In this document: piece by piece, positions 44,046 to 53,000 of the stretch
Position numbering within the stretch: the stretch's first letter is position 1
Layout of the letters: each line of letters opens with the position of its first letter
NCBI GenBank assembly: GCA_012932865.1
Contig: SAXG01000052.1
Location: 248,001 to 312,000, forward strand
Source: Amylostereum areolatum
Lineage: Eukaryota; Basidiomycota; Agaricomycetes; Russulales; Stereaceae
Direction of reading: 5' to 3'
Length of the DNA stretch: 64,000 nucleotides
The notes under the pieces: model-generated
The model's database searches: none
What the model saw: only the letters and a program-made list of their open reading frames with translations
Told to the model about the DNA's origin: nothing
Program-made: the position numbers and the translations under genes

Positions 44046-44846
44046 ATGCACGATCTCACAGACCTCCGGCAATGGGTTCACCACTTCGTCGCAAATACCG
44101 AAGATGACCCCCTTCAGTCATACAGCAACATTGCCCAGAACTTATCCTTCCCATCTCTCATGGCGATGATTTCATCCTCACACTTATACCCCGAGGTCGT
44201 CGCAGATATGCTTTGTGCACGTCTCGCTCAACATATACGAGAATACATCGCGGATACCTCACGTTTTCACCGCCTCCTCGCACGGACCCGATCTGTCATC
44301 GGAGGGGAGTTCGCTCTCCATTTCGTTCTGTCCCAAGGCCCCGCCGACGTTTCTTGGATACCCGCAGCGCTTGACATCTTCTGCAAGGTCAGATACGCCC
44401 CCCTCTTCACTTCCTTCTTCATGGGTGCAGATACCACCCAGCTCGCGGATGACGACGTCGATTCTCCCACTCCCCCCCCTCTCCCATCGCCATCCAGCGT
44501 TGTCAGCACTTTCAGTTTTCAAAATCTGTCCACGCAGAAAATTATCCATTTGCATTGTACAACCTCGTGCGCTGCGGAACAACCAATTGTATTGTCGTGG
44601 GGGACGCGCCTCATCAATTTCATCTCCATGTTCGAAGTGGTTGTCGCCTACCCTACTCTAACATTCGCCCGGAAGGCCGTACTTTGTCCCAGACGGAGGG
44701 CAGTTACACCTGACGACGCAGAGGACACCTACGCCGGTAGAGGTTTCGACGTCGGTTGCTTCAGGAACGTGGTGGTTGACCACGGCAGGCAAGCACCATA
44801 CTGCCCTCATTCTTGCCGCACCTTTGACGATGGCGCCTGTGCATGA
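44046..44846 (+). CDS. Nucleotidyltransferase-like lineage-specific protein (tentative)
   Basis: ATG 44046, 266 codons, single exon. The N-terminal half is helical. SVIGGEFALHFVL...ALDIF at residues about 80-115 resembles the G-[GS]-x(n)-D-x-[DE] start of the nucleotidyltransferase fold, but with Glu/Ala substitutions that make activity doubtful. The region WGTRLINFISMFEVVVAYPTLTF and a Cys-containing tail (CPHSCRTFDDGACA) match, from memory, a mushroom family of unknown function in which 'FHST..MNFI' and 'CP..LR...D.GC' recur. An apparent GT-AG intron near 44,390 would break this conserved frame and is not used. Function unknown. Confidence 0.5.
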   Translation: MHDLTDLRQWVHHFVANTEDDPLQSYSNIAQNLSFPSLMAMISSSHLYPEVVADMLCARLAQHIREYIADTSRFHRLLARTRSVIGGEFALHFVLSQGPADVSWIPAALDIFCKVRYAPLFTSFFMGADTTQLADDDVDSPTPPPLPSPSSVVSTFSFQNLSTQKIIHLHCTTSCAAEQPIVLSWGTRLINFISMFEVVVAYPTLTFARKAVLCPRRRAVTPDDAEDTYAGRGFDVGCFRNVVVDHGRQAPYCPHSCRTFDDGACA

Positions 44847-45233
44847 CTTCGTATGTGGACTTCAGACGAAGAAGACCAAGTCAGGTGTTTTAGAAGCGTA
44901 GTTGCGGAGTGGAGGCTTGGTGGCAAGATAGGTACTTGCGGCGGGGGATGTGATCGAGTCAGCGGTCAGATGGCATGGACAGTATATTGAGAGTAGTACT
45001 AAATAATGGTCTGTTCATTTTAACGAGCAGCTATGATGGTTATGACAATTGCTCACCTATGCCACACGGTTCGTCACAGTCTCGAGATTGTCCCTGATTT
45101 GATCGGGCACCCCACCGCCGACCGGAACCTGATAATTGACCAGGATGATGTCGCGCGGGATGAACGTAGAGAGGGGTCCCGGGTCCGCCTCCAATTCCTC
45201 CGTTGATCACGACCATGTGCTCCAATCCCCACC
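44847..45233. other. Downstream flank of the Helitron gene
   Basis: About 390 bp 3' of the Pif1 part of the Helitron. A Helitron 3' end should be a short hairpin followed by CTRR; I could not identify one with confidence. No gene is supported here. Confidence 0.35.
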
Positions 45234-47412
45234 TCAGCTAACAACGGGCGAGTCTGACGAGATAGAGTGGTTACCCGCACTCGAGGACGCGGTTTCAACC
45301 TTGCTCGACCACCAAGCCTTCGTGGCAATGGCCAACGCTTCCAATCGCCGAAACTCGGCGGAGAACTCTGAGTTTAGACGCTGACCCAACTTCCGGGAAA
45401 GAAAAGGTCGGAGTATGGCCAGTCCGTTCAGTGTTTTTACTCTCGACAGCATAATGTATAGACTCTGCAGGCTTCGTGATCCTGCAACATCCACAACCAC
45501 GGAATCTAACGAACGTCCCTGGCTTTTATAGTCAACGTACGAATAAGCAGGGAGCATTGGCAACTGCTCGCGCGTAAACCTGAAGGTGTGTTTCTTACCA
45601 TCCTGCTTAAATTCCACTGTCGCGCGCCGAGATATAGGGAAAATCGGTACCACGTCCCTGTCCAATCCCTCGAGCTCAATGCCGCACCCAGGTATTTCAA
45701 CGAACGCGCACGTGGCAAACTTTACACTGTCAGCTTCTTCAAAATTGACATGCTTCAGGACACCTTCGCTGCCATTCACGACGCCGTGCGTCATATCCGT
45801 GTTATCGTTGATCATTACACGCATGCCTGGCACGAACGGAAAATAGCCGAGCAAGTCTTTTGTATGTGAGGTGCCCAAACGTCTCGCTCTTTCAGCGGCA
45901 TCAGATTCCAAAGGGCGTTTGTTTGATCGGTCCCTACTCGAAAAGAACTGGATCATTGCGCTCTTTTCCTGGGCGAACGTGTGCACACGACAAAGATTTA
46001 TGGCATCGCGGGTACGTTTGTCGCCAACAATAATTGGAGCGTCTCTGAAACGGTCGGCAACGTCAGGTCCCTCCGCATGCAATATGTTCAGCAGCCGTCC
46101 CGAGAGAACTTCGAAATCACTGGATTGTCCTTGAACGGCAAACTGTGTACCTTTCCCGACCCGGATGCGTGTGACAAGGTCAGCATAGAACGGATCTCCG
46201 GCCTGTCGCATGTTCTTCTTGAGCTGCACTACATGCGTCACTTGCCTCCACAGACAAGCGCCGTTCAGGTCATCTTGACCGTACGCTGATTGCCCTTGGT
46301 TAACGTCGATTTTTGACACCAGTGAGTAGTCAAAAAGCGACTTCGCTCCGACGGGTTTTAATTGACCGAAATCTCCAGCAAACAAGACACTGACCCCGCC
46401 GAAAGGCATGTCAGATGCGCCCGGCTTCCAACTCTTGGCCTGCTTCAACCGTCGAGACAAGTGACTCATCATCTGCGCGGACACCATGGATACCTCATCG
46501 ACGGTAAGGTACTCCACATCTCTCCATATGTCGTTCATCTTTTCAGCAGAATCCGCGCTGATTTCAACCCAGCAGTTCTCTGTCGGGAGGAATGCCAGAG
46601 CGTGCAGCGTGTGCCCAGAAATAAGGACCGCCGCAATCCCAGTAGGTGCCGACAATAGCAGTTTTTCACGCGCGTTTTGGCGGTCGAAGTACTCAACAAC
46701 GGCTTGAATGACATGACTTTTGCCTGTACCGCCAATTCCTGCAAGGTACAACAACATTTGAATATCGCAATGCCTTTCATTTTCGAAATGGTCCGCCACA
46801 ATAGACAATGCAAGTTCTTGTTCCTCGTTGTCGTACATGTGCATGTCCTCTAATAATCTCTGAAGGATACTTGTGTGGGGCGTACAATCATCTTGCCGCT
46901 CCTCATCTGGAAGCGCCGAGTTCGTCAGCGGTGACAACGAACTCAAAGTCCTGACATCAGTTCTGGCAGCAACTGGAGGACCTGTCCTTGACGGAGGATT
47001 CCGATTTCCCCCAGGCAGTCGGGGCTGCACGACTGGCCGCCGTTGAATCTTCAGTTCCGACATTACGCGGTGCAATGTTGCGTGGTTGGCATCAGGATAA
47101 AGCGCAGGATAACCATCAATGTCCATGTACGGGGTACCGCATAGTCCATCTTCCGATAGCACAATTCCAGCATGTTCTAGCGCGGCAAGAGATTGTGCGA
47201 CGTTGTACGGTTCCGTTGCAGCATCAAATGCATCAGTTTCTGCAACTGTTTCGTCGCCTCGTCCAAAATCAACGGTAAGATGTGTGCTCTCTAAATTCAT
47301 ATCACTCATAAGAACACTCTCCAGGGTAGGTCCCTCGTGGTCCGAGGGTGCAACACCCCCGTCGTATCCATGTACAAGAAAGGACACTCTGCCTGCTTGT
47401 CTCTCTGACTCG
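45234..47412 (-). pseudogene. Helitron transposase, C-terminal Pif1-type helicase part (split from Rep part by element C)
   Basis: This is the SF1B helicase domain that unwinds DNA during Helitron rolling-circle transposition. Visible motifs: Walker A GIGGTGKSHV (about 46,715-46,745), Walker B LTVDEVSMV, motif III AGDFGQLKPV, motif V YKSQGRSLD, motif VI YIMLSRVKT, and a C-terminus at TAA-free codon 45237 before the stop at 45234-45236. The segment is one open frame of more than 720 codons. Removing element C and one ACTCG copy joins it in frame to the Rep part: codons ...MYE | SERQAG... read through with no stop. The helicase itself shows no lesion. Confidence 0.93.
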
Positions 47413-47832
47413 TGTCACGGATCGCTCCATTTCTCTCTTCGTTTGCAGACCTCGTACACGCGACGCGTCACGGCACATGACTTTCCCTTACATCACATGC
47501 TTCAACGACGTCATTGCCCGGACTTCCGAGCGGGGTTCCACATCCTTATCTATGACATCATTGCTCCGGACCTTCGTCCTCCGCCCCATGACTCCTTTCT
47601 TATTGTTCCCCCCGCTCGCACCACTATCGCATCGCATCGCACCATCGTACCCACTTGTATATAAGGACAGTGTTTCTCTTCCCTTTTCCCTAGACTGTCC
47701 ATCTCGTCATACGGTACTGTAGCGCACGTTGCACTACCCTAGACCCTGGCACTCTCGAATCTATTTTCTTCTCACTCCTCCCATCGTCGCGACTTAGGCG
47801 GTTCATCGGTCTCATAAACTGTGTTTCTGACA
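47413..47832 (+). repeat. 5' LTR of element C
   Basis: 420 bp. It provides promoter and transcript start and is nearly identical to 54090-54509. Confidence 0.97.
47658..47701 (+). promoter_or_regulatory. TATA box and predicted transcript start in the element C LTR
   Basis: TATATAA at 47658-47664 is followed 33 nt later by TAGACTGTCCA (47691-47701). This position suits the cap site. The 11 bases are complementary to the primer-binding site at 47835-47845. Confidence 0.7.
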
Positions 47833-49040
47833 CCTGGACAGTCTACCCCTACGCCTACCTCGCACCCCTCTCTCCATCTACCTCTGCCGTCTCCACGACG
47901 TTAAAAACTCCCACCACGGACCTCCCGAACGCACCGGTTTTCCTCCCGTTCAACGGAAAGCCGATCACCCCCCGCGACGACGCACCACTCCCCTACCCTT
48001 GGTCCGACGCCGTCACCGTCAACTGCCTCGTCCCCGTACAGAACCTCTGCAAAAAGGATCCCTGGACCGCGCACGGCCTCAACTTCCGCATCTTCGAGTG
48101 GAGGTGGCACAAGGATCACGGTACTGTCGTCCTTGCCCTATACGTCCGGATCACCACGTGCATCAACGTAGACCTCGAACGCCTTGAATTCACCCTCCAC
48201 GCCCCCACCTACCACACGTACCTCATCCAGGACGCCCCCAACCCGATCCTCCAAACCAGTTTCACCTCCGTCTCCCAGTTTAACCGTCGGACCCCCGAAT
48301 CCACCCCGCCACCAGTCCTCCGTCCCACCATCAAGGGTAAGACCCTTCGTCGCCGCCACCACGAACATAAGATCCGCCAGGCAGTAAAAGCCGGCTACCT
48401 CACCAAGAAACTCCTCGGCCGTCGCCCCATCGCGGCGGACTTCTTCTAGACCATCATCACGTCCTCCACAGCCCCTCGTCCCCCCACTCCGAACCTCCCC
48501 CCAGGCGTTTTTCGAGACTACTGTCCCGAAGAATACTATATCCTCACCTCGCAGCAGACTAAGGAATCCGTACGTTGGCTGCACGACAAACCAAACCGGC
48601 AACGTCGAGACTGGTACTTCGACGACCGCGACGAACAACCCTACGTCGAAGAATCGGATTTTGCCACCGCTGCAGACATTCTACAGCGCTTCCTGAACCC
48701 CCCTCCGACCAACTCGCCCCCACCCCATCGACGCACTGTAATCGAAGTCCCAGAAGGGATCAACCACAACGACACAACTGGGAAGTGGTACACCTATAGA
48801 CGGAACAAGAACGGAACCCCAGGACGATCAGTAGTTGAGTGGCAGCCCACTTCGTTCAGTCCCGTCCAAGATCACTGGTCGTGGCATCATAACCAGCAAT
48901 TCCTCACCCCCGCCGACTTCCTTGTCGCAAAACAAGTTGAGGACGAAGTTGAAGAAGCAGAAGAACGCCGACGAGAAACCCTACGCCGCCTTGATCAAGA
49001 ACTCGCCCAATCCCTCACCGTCCCCCTCCCCTTCGACAAG
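47694..49040 (+). other. ATG-free leader with conserved pre-gag frame
   Basis: From the predicted RNA start to the gag ATG at 49041 there is not one ATG in any frame over about 1,350 bases. Frame 3 (the gag frame) is open from 47694 to TAG at 48447-48449 (251 codons) and again from 48450 through the whole of gag. The protein read in the first part includes LPNAPVFLPFNGKP, FRIFEWRWHKDHG and a basic end KIRQAVKAGYLTKKLLG...AADFF. The diverged element E keeps these residues. Translation would need a near-cognate start, with TAG readthrough to join gag. Alternatively the leader serves only for scanning. Confidence 0.7.
47835..47845 (+). promoter_or_regulatory. Primer-binding site of element C, self-complementary
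   Basis: TGGACAGTCTA starts two bases after the LTR end. It is the exact complement of 11 bases at the predicted RNA 5' end. B has 10 and E has 11 matching bases in the same places. The sequence starts with TGG as tRNA-primed sites do, but the match to the LTR is the stronger explanation. Confidence 0.7.
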
Positions 49041-50066
49041 ATGCCCGATGCCGAATCCAAACCTGCCGTCTCCAAGCGAGAGATCGGCCCCAAGCCAAAG
49101 CCATTCAAAGGCGATAGACGCGACACCCTCCGGTTCTCCCTCGAGCTCCGCATGTTCCTGCGCGTTAACAAAGATGTTTATGCCACAGATGACGCCAAGA
49201 TGATGCTCCTCCTCAGCCTGATGGAGGACGACACGGCGAAAGCCTGGGCCACGCATCGCCGCATGGAACTCTTTGCCGACGAAGACGAGAAGGAAGACGC
49301 CGACACCCTCGACCCCACGCCCCCAACACTCCACTATAACTCCTACAAAGAGCTCTTCGAGAGGTTTGGCAAAGACTTCGTGCCCGTCGATCCGAAGATA
49401 GAGGCTCAGCGTAAGATCAACGAGCTCGCAATGACCACCCGGGACGTCACTGACTTTATCACCGAGTTTGAGATGCTGGCAACCATGTCAGCATACGACG
49501 ACGAGGCGCTAATCCACTTTTTCAAGAAGGGACTTCAGCGTGACCTCGGCAAGCAGGTGGCCCGGTCGTACCCATTCCCCACCAAGCTCGCGGAGTGGAA
49601 GGAGCGCGCCCGACGCATCAACCACCAGTGGCTCGAAGAGAACCCGGAGAGGAAGAGCAGTCAGTCCAAGGGGGCTGTCGCGCTCACCTCGAACGGTTCG
49701 ACCAACGACTCCTCGTCGCGCCGAGTCGGCGCCTTCACCAACACCTCGACCCGCCCTGCAAAGCTGACGGACGACGAGCGCGCAAAGATGATGCGCGAAG
49801 GCAAGTGTTTCATGTGTCGACAAGCCGGTCACGTCTCTCGCGACTGCCCCAACCGCGACTCGAGCGCGCGACGGGTGGGCGCAGTAGAGACTGGGTCCAA
49901 GGCCCCTCCCCTGCTGACGAACACGGCTCCGTCCACTGCGAAAGCAGCTCCCGACCCATCCAAAACCATCGCGGCGATCACTCGCCAGCTGAAGGATCTG
50001 GATGCGGAAGGTAAGGAGCAGGCAGTGGCACTGTTGAAGGATATCCTAGAGTCGCAGGATTTTTGA
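49041..50066 (+). CDS. gag: gag of element C
   Basis: The first ATG of the transcript, 341 codons, stop TGA at 50064-50066. Residues 1-30 are basic (SKREIGPKPKPFKGDRRD). A retrotransposon-gag capsid region follows (about 30-190, LRFSLELRMFLRVNKDV, MLLLSLMEDDTAKAWATH, TDFITEFEMLATM). Next come a Ser/Thr-rich linker, a CCHC knuckle CFMCRQAGHVSRDC (about residue 255) and a C-terminal helix ending LKDILESQDF. The upstream frame is open back to 48450, so an N-terminally extended form is possible. It overlaps pol by four bases. It packages element RNA in cytoplasmic particles. Confidence 0.95.
   Translation: MPDAESKPAVSKREIGPKPKPFKGDRRDTLRFSLELRMFLRVNKDVYATDDAKMMLLLSLMEDDTAKAWATHRRMELFADEDEKEDADTLDPTPPTLHYNSYKELFERFGKDFVPVDPKIEAQRKINELAMTTRDVTDFITEFEMLATMSAYDDEALIHFFKKGLQRDLGKQVARSYPFPTKLAEWKERARRINHQWLEENPERKSSQSKGAVALTSNGSTNDSSSRRVGAFTNTSTRPAKLTDDERAKMMREGKCFMCRQAGHVSRDCPNRDSSARRVGAVETGSKAPPLLTNTAPSTAKAAPDPSKTIAAITRQLKDLDAEGKEQAVALLKDILESQDF
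50060..50066 (+). promoter_or_regulatory. Candidate -1 frameshift site at the gag stop
   Basis: GA(T TTT TGA): a T5 run ends in the gag stop, and pol is open in the -1 frame straight through it. A Phe tRNA on TTT could re-pair one base back on TTT. The same T5-plus-stop junction occurs in elements A, B, D and E. Confidence 0.55.
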
Positions 50067-53000
50067 AACGCCCCCCAGTCGCGTCGTCTGGCGGAGGCAA
50101 AGGACTTATATCATCGGCATCTTACAATCGCTTCTCTGTACTATCATCTATGACCTCATGTGAGCAATCGTATCCATCGTGTGTGCACCTCTCTACTGTC
50201 ACGAAGAACAGGCAGACACCCTCGATAACGCTCAAGGTCAAAATGATTGGACGAGCGACAGGCCGACAAATCGACGCAGAGGCACTGCTTGACAGCGGTG
50301 CAGAAGGAATCATCATCAACCGAAGCTTCGCTGAACGCAAGAAGCTGACTACAAGAAAACTAGAAAACCCGTTCCCCGTGCGTAACGTGGACGGCACCGA
50401 GAACATCATGGGCTGGGTGCGTGATACGACGACCCAACGGATCCGGATATACTCGCAAGACTCGAAGGCATACCATGAGGAAGAAGCTGAGTTCTTCATC
50501 ACCGACATCGGTGATCACGATATGATCCTTGGAACAGACTGGCTCGATGAGCATAACCCCACCATAGACTGGCAGCAAGATCGTGTTGACATGCTCCGCT
50601 GCCCTCCCTCTTGCACCCTCTCCGAACCGACCGTGACAAACCTTGCAACAAAGCCGCGAACACCATCGTCGACCCGATCACAGCAAAACGTTCGAGCTGA
50701 TGCGGCCCCTAAGGTACCTCTAGCCCCGGACGACCCGTTCCCAGAACCAGTGTATGTCTCCTGGGCCCCTATCCCTACGTATGTCATCCCCGCGCGCAGG
50801 GTCAAAGGAGTTCGCATCCGCACATTCCATCTCTCACCTTTACCTGCCCGCCTTTTCACTGAAGACGACGACGAACGACCCAGGGTCTTCCGAGACTGGG
50901 AGATCAATGGCCTGCGTCGTGCTGGGATTCTTCCTGAGGTTGACGGCCCCAACCCGGAGGCAGTACCAATCCGAGCGGGCTTCACCAAGGCGCAAGAGCT
51001 TGCAGAGCACTCAAGGGAAAATGCACGCCCGCAAACCTTTGAAGACTTGGTTCCCCCTCCATACCGCGACTTTGCACCTGTATTCGACAAGAAAACCTCT
51101 GAACGACTACCCGACCGGCGACCATGGGATCATGCCATCGACATGAAGGACAGCTTCGAACCCAAGCCCTGCAAGATCTACCCGCTCTCCCCCTCCGAGC
51201 AGATCGAGCTCGATACCTTCCTCGACGACCACCTGAAGAAGGGCTACATTCGCCCATCGAAATCACCGCAGGCAAGTCCGTTCTTCTTCGTCAAAAAGAA
51301 AGATGGGAAGCTGCGGCCTGTACAGGACTATCGAGAGCTGAACAAGGGTACCATCAAAAACGAGTACCCCTTGCCGCTGATCTCAGAAATTGTTGACCGC
51401 CTCAAAGGTGCAAAGATCTTCTCCAAGATGGACGTCCGCTGGGGGTACAACAATGTCCGCATCAAGGAAGGCGACGAGTGGAAGGCTGCGTTCAAGACGA
51501 ATCGTGGCCTCTTTGAACCTACGGTGATGTTCTTCGGCCTTATGAACTCCCCCGCGACGTTCCAGGCAATGATGAACGAACTTTTCAAGGATCTTATTGA
51601 CTCGGGCAAAGTCATCATCTACATGGACGACATCCTCGTATTCACTCGAACTATGGAGGAACATCGTGCCATAGTGCGACAGGTTCTCCAACGCCTACAA
51701 GACAATGACCTGTTCCTTAAGCCAGAGAAATGTGTCTTCGAGCAGGACTCCGTTGAATACCTCGGACTCATTATTTCACACGACAAGATCGCCATGGACC
51801 CCGTCAAGGTAGCTGGTATCCAGGACTGGCCGACACCCCGGACGGTCAAGGATGTACAATCCTTCCTCGGATTTGGTAATTTCTACCGACGCTTCATCAA
51901 GGATTTCTCCAAGATCGCACGACCTCTATTCGACCTGACAAAGAAGGACTGCACATGGAATTGGTCGACGGAATGCCAGACGGCGTTTAACGCACTTAAA
52001 GCTGCGTTCACCTCCTCCCCTGTCTTAGTTATGCCTGATCCAAGGAAACCCTACCTTGTCGAAGTTGACGCCTCGGACTTTGCTACTGGAGGTATACTCT
52101 CGCAGAAAGGTGACGACGGTCACTGGCATCCAGTGGCGTATCTGTCCAAAGCCCTATCGGAACCGGAACGCAACTACGACATCTACGACAAGGAGCTACT
52201 CGCGATCATCCGTGCGCTCGAAGCCTGGCGCCACTACCTCGAAGGCGCCCCCGACACCGTCGAAATCTGGACAGACCACAAGAACCTGGAGCACTTCAAG
52301 ACGGCACAGAAGCTGAGCCGCCGACAGGCACGTTGGGCTCTATTCCTCACTCGATTTGACTTCGCGCTCGTTCACAAACCAGGAGTATCCCATCGCCCAG
52401 ACCCAATGTCCCGACGACCTGATCACAAACAGGGCGTTGAGAACGACAACAAGGAGCGTATCTTGCTCGACCCCAAGTACTTCCAGATACGTGCAACAAG
52501 GCCAGGAGCAGTAACCTCCCTCGGCGATGTCGAACTCCGACGACGTATCCGCGACTGCAAGACCAAGGACATTGAGGTCGTTCAAGCTCTGGATGCCATC
52601 TTACGGAATGGACCACGTACACTCGTTAAGAACCTTCAAGAGTGGAACTACGAAGAAGGCCTGGTCCTGTTTAGAGGAAAGGTATATGTCCCTGCAGACG
52701 ACGGGTTGCGACGCGACATTGTCAAAATGTACCATGAATCGCCCCTGGCTGGACACCCTGGTCGCTTCAAGACTTACGAACTTGTGAGTCGTGAATATTG
52801 GTGGCCTGGCATGTCTGTCTTTGTCCGCGACTTTGTAGCAGGATGCGCAACCTGCCAGTCGACAAAGACACAGAGCAGCCGACCCCACGTCGACATGATC
52901 CCGAACGAAGTACCCGACCGACCATTTGGCGTCATCTCTACCGACTTCATTGTCGAGCTCCCTGACTGCGAAGGCTATAATGCCGTCAACGTCGTGGTTG

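Noticed and set aside
44390..44432. GT-AG intron of 43 bp in the nucleotidyltransferase-like gene
   Set aside because: Splicing would discard the frame with family-like sequence (WGTRLINFISM) in favour of a featureless one.
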